Of a stretch of DNA of 64,000 nt, positions 24,295 to 36,250 are shown piece by piece. Made by a program: the position numbers and the translations under genes. Each line of letters opens with the position of its first letter. Position 1 is the first letter of the stretch. A model generated the notes under the pieces. That model was not told the origin of the DNA, ran no database searches, and worked only from the letters and a program-made list of their open reading frames with translations. The stretch spans positions 620,001-684,000 of the forward strand of contig OZ251247.1 in the NCBI GenBank assembly GCA_965240325.2, in the 5' to 3' direction. The DNA comes from Rebecca billardiae RCC1528 (Eukaryota > Haptophyta).

Positions 24295-25842
24295 TCAGCT
24301 GATGGCGGTCCAGCTGCCCGGCTGTAGCGGCGGCGGCAGCTGGAGCTGCTCGATGCGCGTCGGCGGCCAGCTCAGGGGTTTGGCAGAACCCTCAGGCACA
24401 GAGGCCGCGCTCACGCCGAGGCCGAGCGCTGCCGACTGCAGGCCACACGCATAGACCGCGCCGTCAGCAGTGGTGTACAGCGCGTGGGTGCCACAGAGCG
24501 CGCAGTCCAGCACACTGCCTGCCTCGAAGGCCTGCACGCGCGCCGGCAGGAAGAGACGCCTGCTGTTACCAGGCGCAGAGAGCTGGCCGAACTCGTTGTC
24601 CCCGAACGTGTGCACGCTGCCGTCCGCGCCCAGCACCGCGCTGCTGTCAAAGCCAGCGCACGCGCGCACAGCGCGCACTCCCACCAGCGCTGGAATGGGG
24701 AAGGGCGTGAACGCAGATAATCGGCCACCGTGGCCGAGCTGCCCAGAGCGCCCAGACCCGAAGAAGTGCACCCCGCCCGCGGCGTCCACCACCAGGCTGT
24801 GCGTGTGGCCCGCGCTCGCGTGCACGGCGCGCACGCCCGCGAGCGCCTCGATGCGCCTCGGTGTGAGCTGCTCCCGCTCGCGGTCGTGGCCGAGCTGGCC
24901 AGAAGAGCCCCAGCCGCACGAGTAGACGGCGCCCTGCGCCGAGAGCAGCAGCGTGTGAGAATCGCCAGCTGCAACACCGCCCACGCGCACGCCGTCCAGT
25001 GCCTCGATGCGCGTCGGCTCCCACCGCTCCTCCGTGTCGCCGTGGCCGAGCTGGCCGCAGTAGTTGTAGCCCCAGCTGTACGCACAGCCCGCGGCGGTGA
25101 GCGCGAGGCTGTGGTAGTCGCCAGCAGCAATGCATACGACGAGCTGCGTCTCGACCCCCCGGACTTGTTCGAAACCCCACCGCGTGACAGTGTCACCCAG
25201 CCCCAGCTGGCCGCACTCGTTGTCGCCGCAGCCGTACACGGCGCCGGCCTGGCTCAGCGCGAGCAGGTGGGACCTGCCGGCGGCCACCGCGACCACGCGC
25301 ACCGCGCTCAGGGAGGCCACGCGCGTCGGCAGGAGCACCGTGTGCGCGTCCGGGTGGCCAGCTGCCGGGGATGCATGGTACTCGCCCGTGCCCTCCTCGT
25401 CCTCCTCGTCCTCGTCCTTCTCCTCGCCGCACGTGTGCAGCCCGCCCTCTGCGTCCACAAACGCGCTCAAATAAACGCCCGCGCCCGGAGTTGTCGCGAC
25501 GGCGTGCGCGTGCGCTCGCACGAGCGAGAGGACGGCCTCGCGCTGCATGAGTGCGTCCGTCCACGTGCAAGCATCCACGGGTAGGCTGGCCGGAAGGGCG
25601 CGCGCATGCCCGCGTGCGTGCGCGCGCTCGCGCAGCGCGTGCTCGACCGGCGAGCGGCCGCCGGGCTCGCCGCGGAAGAGGCGCGCCGTGGCGTTGGCGC
25701 GGACGATGGCAGGCAGCGCGGCGATTGACAGGATGCGCTCGATGATCTCGGGGGGCAAGCTCGCCAGCTGCCGACCCGCCGCCGCCGACGGCTCCAGCCG
25801 CGGGGGTGGCGCAGGGACGTCGGTCGTGGTGGTGCGCGCCAT
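24295..25842 (-). CDS. F-box/RCC1-repeat protein, copy 1
   Basis: 515 residues from the ATG at 25842 (MARTTTTDV), the start shared with sister copies. The same frame stays open upstream to 26112, but that extension resembles none of them. An F-box-like motif (LASLPPEIIERIL followed by ANATARLFRG) occupies roughly residues 25-60. Then come about seven RCC1 units of 50-55 residues, for example AVYGCGDNECGQLGLGD and CAYSWGYNYCGQLGHGD, enough for a seven-bladed propeller. The first blade has an acidic insert (KDEDEEDEE). F-box proteins of known type recruit substrates to SCF ubiquitin ligases through Skp1; RCC1 propellers bind proteins or chromatin. The combined role here is inference. The stop at 24295 follows the conserved RIEQLQLPPP end. 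A GTACAGTCGTA-rich stretch lies 60-190 bp upstream. Confidence 0.88.
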   Translation of the reverse strand: MARTTTTDVPAPPPRLEPSAAAGRQLASLPPEIIERILSIAALPAIVRANATARLFRGEPGGRSPVEHALRERAHARGHARALPASLPVDACTWTDALMQREAVLSLVRAHAHAVATTPGAGVYLSAFVDAEGGLHTCGEEKDEDEEDEEGTGEYHASPAAGHPDAHTVLLPTRVASLSAVRVVAVAAGRSHLLALSQAGAVYGCGDNECGQLGLGDTVTRWGFEQVRGVETQLVVCIAAGDYHSLALTAAGCAYSWGYNYCGQLGHGDTEERWEPTRIEALDGVRVGGVAAGDSHTLLLSAQGAVYSCGWGSSGQLGHDREREQLTPRRIEALAGVRAVHASAGHTHSLVVDAAGGVHFFGSGRSGQLGHGGRLSAFTPFPIPALVGVRAVRACAGFDSSAVLGADGSVHTFGDNEFGQLSAPGNSRRLFLPARVQAFEAGSVLDCALCGTHALYTTADGAVYACGLQSAALGLGVSAASVPEGSAKPLSWPPTRIEQLQLPPPLQPGSWTAIS

Positions 25843-25904
25843 TCTCCGATCGCGTCGCCCTTCGGCCTTATTCCAAGAGTCGTTCAGTACGACAGCACTC
25901 TGGA

Positions 25905-26035
25905 CTGTACTGTAAAGTAGCAAGGGCCGGTACTTATCATACGTACAGTAAGTCGTACAGTCGTAGTCGTAAGACAGACAGGCTCGGGTCGTAACTAGTA
26001 CAGTCGTACAGTACAGCAGTACAGCAGTGGAGCAG
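25905..26035. promoter_or_regulatory. CAGTCGTA-rich upstream stretch of copy 1
   Basis: Repeated GTACAGTCGTA, TCGTAGTCGTAAG and CAGTACAGCAGTA motifs lie upstream of the copy 1 ATG. Similar stretches precede copies 4 (39575-39680) and 11 (62885-62945). Regulatory role is inferred from position and recurrence only. Confidence 0.35.
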
Positions 26036-26148
26036 TGGCAGTGCGTGCTGCAGTGTTCAAGTGGCGATGCCCTGACCAGCACGACCCTACTCAATGATGA
26101 ACATGCCGTCACTACTGCCTAGCGCATGTCCGCACCCACAGGCCACAC

Positions 26149-27753
26149 TCAGCTGGCGCTCCGGCTGCCCAGCTGCAGCGGCGGCAGCTGCCCGATGCGC
26201 ATCGGCGGCCACCTCAAGCCCTCGGGCTCAGTGCCCGCGCTCGCACCGAGGCCGAGCGCTGCCGACTGCTTGCCGCACGCGTGCACGCTACCATCAGCGG
26301 TGACGTACAACGCGTGGGTGTCGCAGAGAACACAGTCCAGCACACGCGCTGACTCAAAGGCCTGGACCCGGAGCGGCAGCATTTGGCCAGAGGGTCCCGG
26401 CGGGCAGATTTGGCCGCTGCTGCTGTCCCCGAACACGTGCACGCTGCCGTCCGCGCCCAGCACCGCGCTGCTGTCAGGACCCGCGCACGCGCGCACCGCC
26501 TTGACACCCGCCAACGCCTCGATGCGCATGGGCACCAACGCCTCGATGCGCCCGGCCGCGCGCTCGGATGATTCGCCAGCGTGCCCAAGCTGGCCATGAT
26601 CGCCATGTCCAAACGAGTGCACGCTGCCCGCTGCGTCCACCACCAGGCTGTGCACATCGCCTACGCTCACGTGCACGGCGCGCACGCCCGCGAGCGCCTC
26701 GACGCGCTTCGGCGTGAGCTGCTCCCGCTCGCCGCCGTGGCCGAGCGAGCCCTGGCCACACGAGTAGACGGCCCCATCTGTTGAGAGCAGCAGAGTGTGC
26801 CCAAGCCCACCAGCCACTCCGCCCACGCGCACGCCGTCCAGCGCCTCGATGCGCGTCGGCTCCCACCGGTCCACCTCGTCGTCGTGGCCGAGCTGGCCGT
26901 ACGCGTTGTTGCCCCAGCTGTACGCGCGACCAGAAGCGGTGAGCGCGAGGCTGTGGACTGGGCCGGCGCCAATGCCCACGGCGGGCTCTGCGTCCAGGGC
27001 GGCCAGTGGCACCAACGCGTGTGTACCATCCGCATCGGCACCCAGCCCGAGCTGGCCCCACCCGTTCTCGCCGCAGGCGTACACCGCCCCAGCATCGCTC
27101 AGCGCGAGCAGGTGCCCGCAGCCTGCGGCCACCGCGACCACGCGCACAGCGGCGAGCGAGGCGACGCGCGTCGGCAGTGGCACCACCTCGTCTCCCGAGT
27201 GGCCGGCTGCCCGGGTTGCACGGTACTCGCCCGTGCCCAACCCGTCCTCGTCCCGCACCTCCTCCTCGCCGCACGTGTGCAGCCCGCCCTCCGCGTCCAC
27301 GAACGCGCTGAATACGGGGTTGCTCCAAGTGTGGTCGTTGCTCCAAGGGCTGCTCGCGACTGTGGTGCGGAAGCGGTCCTCCGAGCTCCCGCTTGTCGCG
27401 ACGGCGTGCGCGTGCGACCGCGCGAGCGAGAGGATGGCCTCGCGATGCATGAGTGCGTCCGTCCACGTGCACGCGTCCACGGGGAGTCGGGCCGGAAGGG
27501 CGCGCGCGTGCCCGCGCGCGCGCGCGCGGGCACGCAGCGCGTGCTCGACCGCCGAGCGGCCGCCGGGCGCGCCGCGGAAGAGGCGCGCCGTGGCGTTGGC
27601 GCTGACGATGGCAGGCAGCGAGGCCAACGACAGGACGCGCTCGATGATCTCGGGGGGCAGGCTCGCCAGCTGGAGCCCCGCCACCGCCGACGGCTCCAGC
27701 CGCGGGGGTGGCACGGAGACGTCGGTTGTAGTGGTCGCAGTGGTGCGCGCCAT
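26149..27753 (-). CDS. F-box/RCC1-repeat protein, copy 2
   Basis: 534 residues, ATG at 27753 (MARTTATTTTDV), the longest intact member. The F-box-like motif LPPEIIERVL is followed by the conserved SANATARLFRGAPGG block. Extra length comes from a Ser/Trp-containing loop before the first blade (around residues 120-150, with SSPWSNDHTWSN) and a small internal duplication around residue 400 (RIEALVPMRIEALAG). The propeller units end with AVLGADGSVHVFGD and VHACGKQSAALGLG, then the family end QLPPLQLGSRSAS. It lies head-to-tail behind copy 1, with about 300 bp between them. It reads in one frame without introns. Confidence 0.88.
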   Translation of the reverse strand: MARTTATTTTDVSVPPPRLEPSAVAGLQLASLPPEIIERVLSLASLPAIVSANATARLFRGAPGGRSAVEHALRARARARGHARALPARLPVDACTWTDALMHREAILSLARSHAHAVATSGSSEDRFRTTVASSPWSNDHTWSNPVFSAFVDAEGGLHTCGEEEVRDEDGLGTGEYRATRAAGHSGDEVVPLPTRVASLAAVRVVAVAAGCGHLLALSDAGAVYACGENGWGQLGLGADADGTHALVPLAALDAEPAVGIGAGPVHSLALTASGRAYSWGNNAYGQLGHDDEVDRWEPTRIEALDGVRVGGVAGGLGHTLLLSTDGAVYSCGQGSLGHGGEREQLTPKRVEALAGVRAVHVSVGDVHSLVVDAAGSVHSFGHGDHGQLGHAGESSERAAGRIEALVPMRIEALAGVKAVRACAGPDSSAVLGADGSVHVFGDSSSGQICPPGPSGQMLPLRVQAFESARVLDCVLCDTHALYVTADGSVHACGKQSAALGLGASAGTEPEGLRWPPMRIGQLPPLQLGSRSAS

Positions 27754-29759
27754 CTGCCTGCCACTGGGGACACGGCACCCAGGGTCGGAGAAAATCGGCG
27801 CGCTTTTTATTTCCGCTTTTCATTTATTCAGCCGCGCGCGTCGCGGCGGCCGCGTGCGTCTCGGGCGAGCGGGCGGCGGCGCCGCGCTCCCGAGCGTGTG
27901 GACGATCCCGCGAGCGCAGAGCCGGCGAGCTAAGCTGGGCAGTCGTGCTGAAGTGCCATGCGCCGCTTCGCGCCGCGCATCGCATTCGGCTGTACTTGCC
28001 TCGGGCCAGCATGTCTGTGCACACCGCCACACGGCCAGCCTCCCCCGCGTGCGCCATTCGAGGCGAGACAAACACGGAGCGTGCGCTTCCGCGTGGCGAG
28101 GCCTACACTGTACGCACGGCGCTGCCTTGCGCCGCCGCGCATGAGCGCGGGTCCGCGAACAGCTGCGTTCAGGTGTGCTAATTGCATCCTTCATACGATT
28201 CGATTGGTCGAACAAGCGCTCTAGCCCGGCGACGACGTTGCAGCGCACGCCATGCTGATCTGCGGTGACGCGCAGCATGTGCGCTCGCGCGGAGTGCCCG
28301 CACACGTGCCTGCTGTCCAGCTCTGCCCCGGCATTGACCTCCCTGACTTGTGCTCCGACGTCAATCTTGGCCCGAGGTAGTACGTACATGCATGCGCGCT
28401 GATGCAGAACATACCTGAACGAGGCCCATGGCCTGCATGGATGTGCCTCATCGGATGACACGGCGCGTGCATGAATGTGTGTACACTGCTTCGTCAAGCA
28501 GTAGCTTACGCCTGGACGTTCGTGTCGAACTTCACGGTGCGCATCACGCACGCACGGTCAGCCTTGATGGACACACCCATGCAGCCGGAAGGCAGCATCA
28601 GCCTGCCCAAGACGTGAGCATCCAGCCCCGACGCCGCTTCCGGGGCCTAAATGGCGCGCGCTCCTTTCACGCGGGAATGTGCTCACTACATCACTATCCA
28701 GCAGGGCGCATGTCAGTGCTTTCCATGCTCACACGACCCTTGCCGTAGGTCGATGCCGACAGCTGCGTGATGCTCGATCGTGCCAGTTTTGACGGCTGTG
28801 TGACCCGTGCAGATGCGCATGCCAGGCAGCGTACTGCGACGAGCGATGACGCGTGCACAAACTACCTGGGCGTTGCCCAGTGCAACCAAGTGCCGGACGC
28901 CGACGCCGCTGCTCGCGGCACGCGTGCAGTCAGCTGAGGAATGCACACGACTTCCTTGTTGTTGCGGCGCACGCGATGGCCTGAGGCGCGGCGGATGCAG
29001 TGACTCCGAACGGCGCGCGGCGGAACGACGCAAATGGCTGCTTTTCAGCCGCGCTCAACCACGCGCACCGCCTTCGCTGTCACGCAGCTACCGCAGGAGT
29101 GCGCGCAGTCGGCGCCCGTATCGCCCTCCGGCGCCGCCCAGCGCGCTTCAGCGCAGCCGCCAGCGGCAGAGGTTGGTGGTGCTCTGACGGCATCACCAAC
29201 ATATTCGGAAAAGAAAATCCCCACCCGAAATTCCTGCGCCCAGTGGAATCTCCGCTTGCGCTGACGCGCCCAACAAACACGAACGCGACGCTTCGTTCGG
29301 CGACTGTCCGGTCGTTAAGACCCGGACTGCCACAGCCGCGTGTCCGAGCTGACTAGTATGTAACTACAGAGTATGACCGCGATCCGCGGTCCTTCCGTAG
29401 AACCAACGTAGTTAGGGGCCCGCGGTGCACCCTCCGTCGGCTGCTGTCTCAGTCTGGTCAACATGGCGGGCCGATGGCGATGAGGACCGTGTCGCCGCGG
29501 GCCCGCGCGAAGAAGTACGGACGGCGGCCGGGGCAGCGGCGCGCGCGCGCAGGGCGAGCCTGCCTTGAGATGCTCGCGCTGCGCCACGCGCTCGACGACG
29601 GGCCGCTGGTCGCTCAGCCGGCGCGCCTCGTGCCGGCAGAGCGACAGCGCGCACCACTCTGCTGGCCCCACCCCCAGCGGCCCCAGCCTGCGCTCACGGC
29701 GTCAGTAGGGGGTCCATCTGATTAAATCGAGTTTTGATTTCTTTTCTTTTCCTTTTCAG
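27754..29759. other. No recognisable gene
   Basis: A 243-codon minus-strand frame (27820-28551) and smaller ones occur, but without domain features. A long pyrimidine tract ending in CAG at about 29730-29759 looks like a strong splice acceptor for the sequence that follows. Confidence 0.4.
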
Positions 29760-31279
29760 AACTTGTTCGGCGTGTTTTCGCGATCGGCAGATTCCAAATC
29801 CGCGCTCGGCTCGGCCCGGCGCGGGAGCGGAGCTCTGAACGGGGTCGGCAAGGCTGATGGCCCTCGTCGACGGCCGTCCGCTCGCCATTGGGCGCGCCCA
29901 CATCGGCGCAGGCGCCTCGCCGAGCGACTCGGTGGACACGGACACGTAGCCACGGTTCGTGTGGACCGGGCTCTCGCTGGGAGTCGCTGGCCAAACGACG
30001 CTCGTGCTTCATCATTTGAATCTGCGTGCTCGACGTGTCAGCTGCTCGCGACCAAGGAGCGCGTCCTAGGAGCACGTGCAGGAGAGCAATACGGAGACGA
30101 ACATGCGCAATATGGTGGGATGGGCATCGACAACGACTGGACACTGTCTCCTTCCCCACCCGTCGCTGCCATCTCGCCCTCGGACGTGCCCGCGACGCCT
30201 CTGCCGCAAGGGCCAGCTGCCGCCGACCAACTTGCGGACCGCTGTGCCGGGCATGACGAGGTCCAGGGCGCGGCAGATGATGATGCACGCGTGCCCATGG
30301 GTGTGTGCGACCCGCCCGAGGTCCCTGCCGGCACCGCCGAGGGGCTCGCCTCCTCCGCGGACGGCCTCGACTGTGAGCAACCGTGCAGGCCCGAACTACG
30401 GCCTGACGTCAACGTCAGCGCGCAGCAGCTCGAGGAGACGGCGGTGGCGGCGCGCGCCATCCACGTGCTACAGCCCTCGACCAGCTGGCGCGTGGCCGGC
30501 ACTCGCCCGCGGTACGCATCGGTGCTCGACTTCATGCTCCTCGACCACCTCCGCACGCTCGTGGTCTCGCGGAGCTCATGCTTGAGAACTCGAAGAAGCA
30601 CAAGCCGTTGGTCAGAGTGTTCACCCCTGCGTGCGCCCAGACCGCGCGCGACGGTCGGACGAAGAAGCCCAAGGCGCTCACGCTCGTCTGCGTGGATGCG
30701 CTCGGCATCTCGTTGCGCCACGACTCGCCGCGGCTCCGGAGGTGATCGGCATCTGGCTGATGACCGTGCACAGGTGGTGGAAGGGCAAGCACGAGGACAT
30801 GGAGCGCATCCTGAGCCGGAAGCAGGGCGCGTCGGCGGCGGAGAGGAAGGCGGAGCTGGATGTCGACGACACGTCGCTGGGCGCCGGCGACGACAGCTGC
30901 CCCTTCCGCGACCTCTACTCGCCCCCCGACGCCAGCGCGCCGCGCGCGTCCGCAGCAGGCCGCGTGCAGGTGCAGCTGCACGAGCAGCGCGTGACTCCTG
31001 CTGAGCACGCGATCATCTTGGAGCAGCAGGTGCGCCTGACGGAGCAGCAGGTGGAGCTGAACTCGTCGCGCAAGGCGATCGCGCGCGCCGTCGCCGACGC
31101 TGCGCGCGCCAGCTTGCGCGCCAACGCAACCGAGCGGGGGCACAGATCGAGCTGCGGCCGAGCGGGCTGCCATGGCTGCCGACTGCGCCGAGTTCGAGCG
31201 CGAGAGGAGAGCGGCGGAGCTCGAGGGCGAGCGCGCGGCGAAGCGCGCGCAGTCCGCCGCAGTACTGGTGGACCGGTGA
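29760..31279 (+). pseudogene. Broken coiled-coil gene, several frame changes
   Basis: Protein-like sequence runs left to right in changing frames. About 30118-30590 reads an acidic frame (with NDWTLSPSPPVAAISPSD and LQPSTSWRVAG). 30570-30745 reads in another frame (MLENSKKHKPLVRVFTPA, then TGA). About 30741-31120 reads in a third (IGIWLMTVHRWWKGKHEDME, then LEQQVRLTEQQVELNSSRKA). About 31135-31279 reads in the second again (FERERRAAELEGERAAKRA, then TGA). The last two parts would form coiled coils. The start follows a very strong pyrimidine tract and CAG. No GT..AG joins restore the frame at the breaks as far as I can see, so I favour a decayed gene, perhaps transposon-derived. Sequencing errors or unseen short introns are alternatives. 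Confidence 0.4.
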
Positions 31280-32312
31280 CGCCCTCGCGTGGGCTAGGGT
31301 ACGACGAACGGCGACGACGCCGGTGACACAGAGCACGGGCACGGAAGTCGCCGAACGGACCGCGGCAAGCTCGGCGGCGGCGACTGCTAGTCTGCGCACG
31401 CAAGCCTCGATGGCGGAGGACTCTCTCACGACTATGGGGATGGTGGCATGCTCAGAGGTGGGCTTGGTAGTGTGCTTCGGCACGCAGCCCGCCGCCCGCA
31501 TCAGGTCCGTCCGGGCCTGCTGCGGCACGGTTCGAGTGGCATGAGCCCGCCGTCTCCGCGCGGCGGCGCGGCCTATTCGGATGACCCAGCACGAATAGTG
31601 AACAAGGTACCCTCATATTGACAGCACCCTGAATATATATTTAAAACACACCCGCATTATATAATAAGCGGATATATATGCGCATATATATGGGTACGTG
31701 TCTCTAATTAAATGGGTAACATGCTCGATCTTGGAGTAGTTTTTCCTCGCCCTCTACGCGCACTCATCGTGCCTTCTAAAAATCAGCAATTCCGCCGTAA
31801 TTTTATTTGGGCGGGTTGCAACGGTTATGAATAAGTAAGTTCGGCGATATATATACCGTCATTTAGCCGCCATAACAAGTCGTTGACGTTTGGCTGAATC
31901 TGTATGTGACACAGTGGCGCAGCTGGCGTGCGCGCACGACCGCGCAACGACGCGCGGAGTCGGTTTTGGGTGCTTCTGACGGCTGGGCTGGGTTCCAGGA
32001 CATATTTGTGGGTGCCTCCGCAAGCGCCACGCTCGTCAGACACCTAATAAATCGCATGGTTGTCGAAAATCACACATCAGTGGGCTGCTGTCATGGACCC
32101 CCTACTCACGGCGCTGCGCAGCCGCGCACCGAGAGGCGAGACCGAGCGGAGCTCGGGGTGGAACGAGGCGAGCGGCGGGTCGCGCCTGCCGCCGCGCGTG
32201 CGCGCCTGCTCCACCGCGCCACCGTGCTCGCCCGCCGCCTCCTCCGCCGCGTCGGCCTCGAAGCCACGGCGGCGGCCAGCCAGCCTCCGACCGAGGCGGA
32301 GCCCGTGCGTGC
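31280..32312. other. No recognisable gene; AT-rich centre
   Basis: About 31600-31870 is AT-rich with short TATATA runs. A minus-strand frame at 32077-32316 may belong to the candidate gene to its right. Confidence 0.4.
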
Positions 32313-32942
32313 TCACTCACCCGGCGCGGTGGCGCGGGCCGTGGCGCCCTCGAGTCGACGGCCGTCTACTCCACAGCTGGCTGCTCGAGCTGCTGCACGG
32401 GGCGTCGCGACGAGGGCGCCGCGCGCGCCCAGCGCGTCCGTCGCCGCGTCGCGCAGCGCGTCGAGCTCGGCGCCGCGCTTCGCCAGCTCGGCGCCCAGCG
32501 CCTCCGTGCGCACTCGTGCTCATTCGATTGTCGTCATTGACGCGCTCGTCGGCTCCGTGGCGAGCCCGCGGGGCGGACGAGCGGACTACTGCGCGCCGCA
32601 GCAGGAGCAGCGCGCGGTGCGCAGCACTCCGCGCGCAGCAGGGCCGTCTCCTCATCCACCGAGTGCACGGCCTGCGCGGCGGCGACGCGGCGGCGCGCGC
32701 CGCCGCGGGGGCGGACGCACGCGTTGCGGGCCGAGATGAGTCCGGCCGCCGAGCCGCGGTGGCGGCGTCGGCGTGCGCGCCGGGCGAGGTGGGCGAGCTC
32801 ACGCGGCCCGGGCTCAGCACGCCCGTGCACAGCGCCGGCCGCGGTGGCGAGCGCGCACCGCTCGGCCGCGGTGGCTTAAAACCGGCTGAGCGGTTGATGT
32901 TTGAAGCCGCGAGGTCAGCGACGTCTCCGATGACTCGGCCAT
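32313..32942 (-). CDS. Candidate multi-exon small coiled-coil protein
   Basis: A good start context (CAATCATGGCC) at 32942 opens a 28-codon exon (MAESSETSLTSRLQTSTAQP to RGRA) that stops exactly at a GTGCGC donor (32859/32858), the donor form used by proven genes in this window. Downstream on the same strand, a possible exon after CGCGCAG (about 32666) reads AVHSVDEETALLRAE. A third reads ALGAELAKRGAELDALRDAA (about 32510-32450), a coiled-coil heptad pattern. The joins between them and the 3' end are not resolved. No family recognised. Confidence 0.32.
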
Positions 32943-33137
32943 GATTGTGGTCCTCCTTCGCCCACTGGTGCTTTGTCGACCATCCGCTGGAGGCGCGCCA
33001 ACGTCGGTACGGACAGCGCCTGCTTGAGCGTCGTGATGTGCATCAGCTCGAGCCGGCCGAAGATGGGCCCGCCGACGGCGATGATCATGATGTGCGCGCT
33101 TGCCGCTTGGGCACCCGTCCTCGTCGCGAGACGCTGG

Positions 33138-33410
33138 CGGGCGGGTAACCCGTTTTTCTTATTTCATTATGGCAAAGGAGGTTCATCCATCGAGGCAGGC
33201 GGGTAACTTGGTTTAACCAGCGCTATTCAAAACAATCCCTTCATTATGACACTCAGGAGGTTCATCCATCGAGGCAGACGGGTGACTTGGTTATTGGACA
33301 AGCGCTATTGAAAAGAATCGTCTCTTTTAATATGACGAGGCGGTTCATACATCGAGGCAGGCGGGTAACGTATTTGAACAAGCACTATTCAAAAGAATCT
33401 GGTCTCATAG
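33138..33410. repeat. Tandem repeat, about 80-bp units
   Basis: Three to four imperfect units each contain GGTTCATCCATCGAGGCAG followed by CGGGTAAC and an AAGCGCTATTCAAAA-like part. Unit lengths are about 58, 79 and 83 bp, then a partial one. The array is much AT-richer than its surroundings. Confidence 0.85.
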
Positions 33411-35469
<2,059 letters not shown>

Positions 35470-35955
35470 TCACGCTTGAGGCGCTTCACGTCGCATGGGT
35501 CGGCGTAAGCTGTGTGTGTGATGCAAGCAGACGTCTTCCAAGCCTGGCTTGTACCCGATGGGAGAGCATACTTCTATCGCCTTCAGCCACCACCTTCTCC
35601 GGCGTTCGACGCCCACACTACATGCGACCACAGCCATACGCAGCTCGTCGGGACTCGTCTCCGTTAGCTTGTCGTTGTGCAAACGCCAAGGCCTGTGACA
35701 CGCAGGGAAGACTGATTCGCCATGGCATTTGTGCACTGCGTGAAGCATTGACACCAGCGCACGTTCGCCAGGTAGATTTGCGGGAGCAGAGCGTGCTTTT
35801 CTGCAAGGATTCGCACACGTATCACAGAAGTTCAGCAGTCGCGGGCTCGGACTGAAGATCTCTGCACCGTCGCTTGGCCGTGAGTGACAGGAACAGGCGA
35901 GGAGCTCCCACGGTGCTGGCGCACAACATGCCGTGACAGCGGGGGGCACACACAT
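35470..35955 (-). pseudogene. Possible retrotransposon integrase remnant
   Basis: A 161-codon minus-strand frame contains CDTCANPCRK and, about 45 residues later, WRLHNDKLTETSPDELR followed by SVGVERRRR. The second part resembles the integrase-core pattern of LTR retrotransposons (aspartate of the RLHSD-like motif, then a helix and GVE/GIE), and the first part a short zinc-binding-like CxxC before it. No reverse transcriptase, protease or long terminal repeats are seen nearby, so this is at most a fragment. The similarity is by eye only. Confidence 0.25.
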
Positions 35956-36250
35956 GGCGCGTACGCTGACGCAACCGCGCGGACGACCGGGCTAGGCGCC
36001 ACTGATCGGCCGCCCTCGTGCAAGGCACCGGCGGACTTCGCGGCCGGAACGCCATCGGGACAGCCGTCCCTCGTTTCGGCCGCCAGATAGTCTTTATTCG
36101 CCGGCTTCTTCAAAACTCTAAACATTGACTGGCCAAGTAACTCTGAGATTCGCAATCGTGCGGCCAAAAACGGGGCTGGGGGGCAGTCAAGGTGAGTCCG
36201 AGTCACTCCGCCGCTCAGTCAGTCATCAGGCTCCGCCGGCTCGGCCCAGC

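Noticed and set aside
25843-26112. 90-residue N-terminal extension of F-box/RCC1 copy 1
   Set aside because: The frame is open but the sequence is unlike all sisters, which start at the conserved MARTTTTDV; it overlaps the CAGTCGTA-rich upstream stretch.
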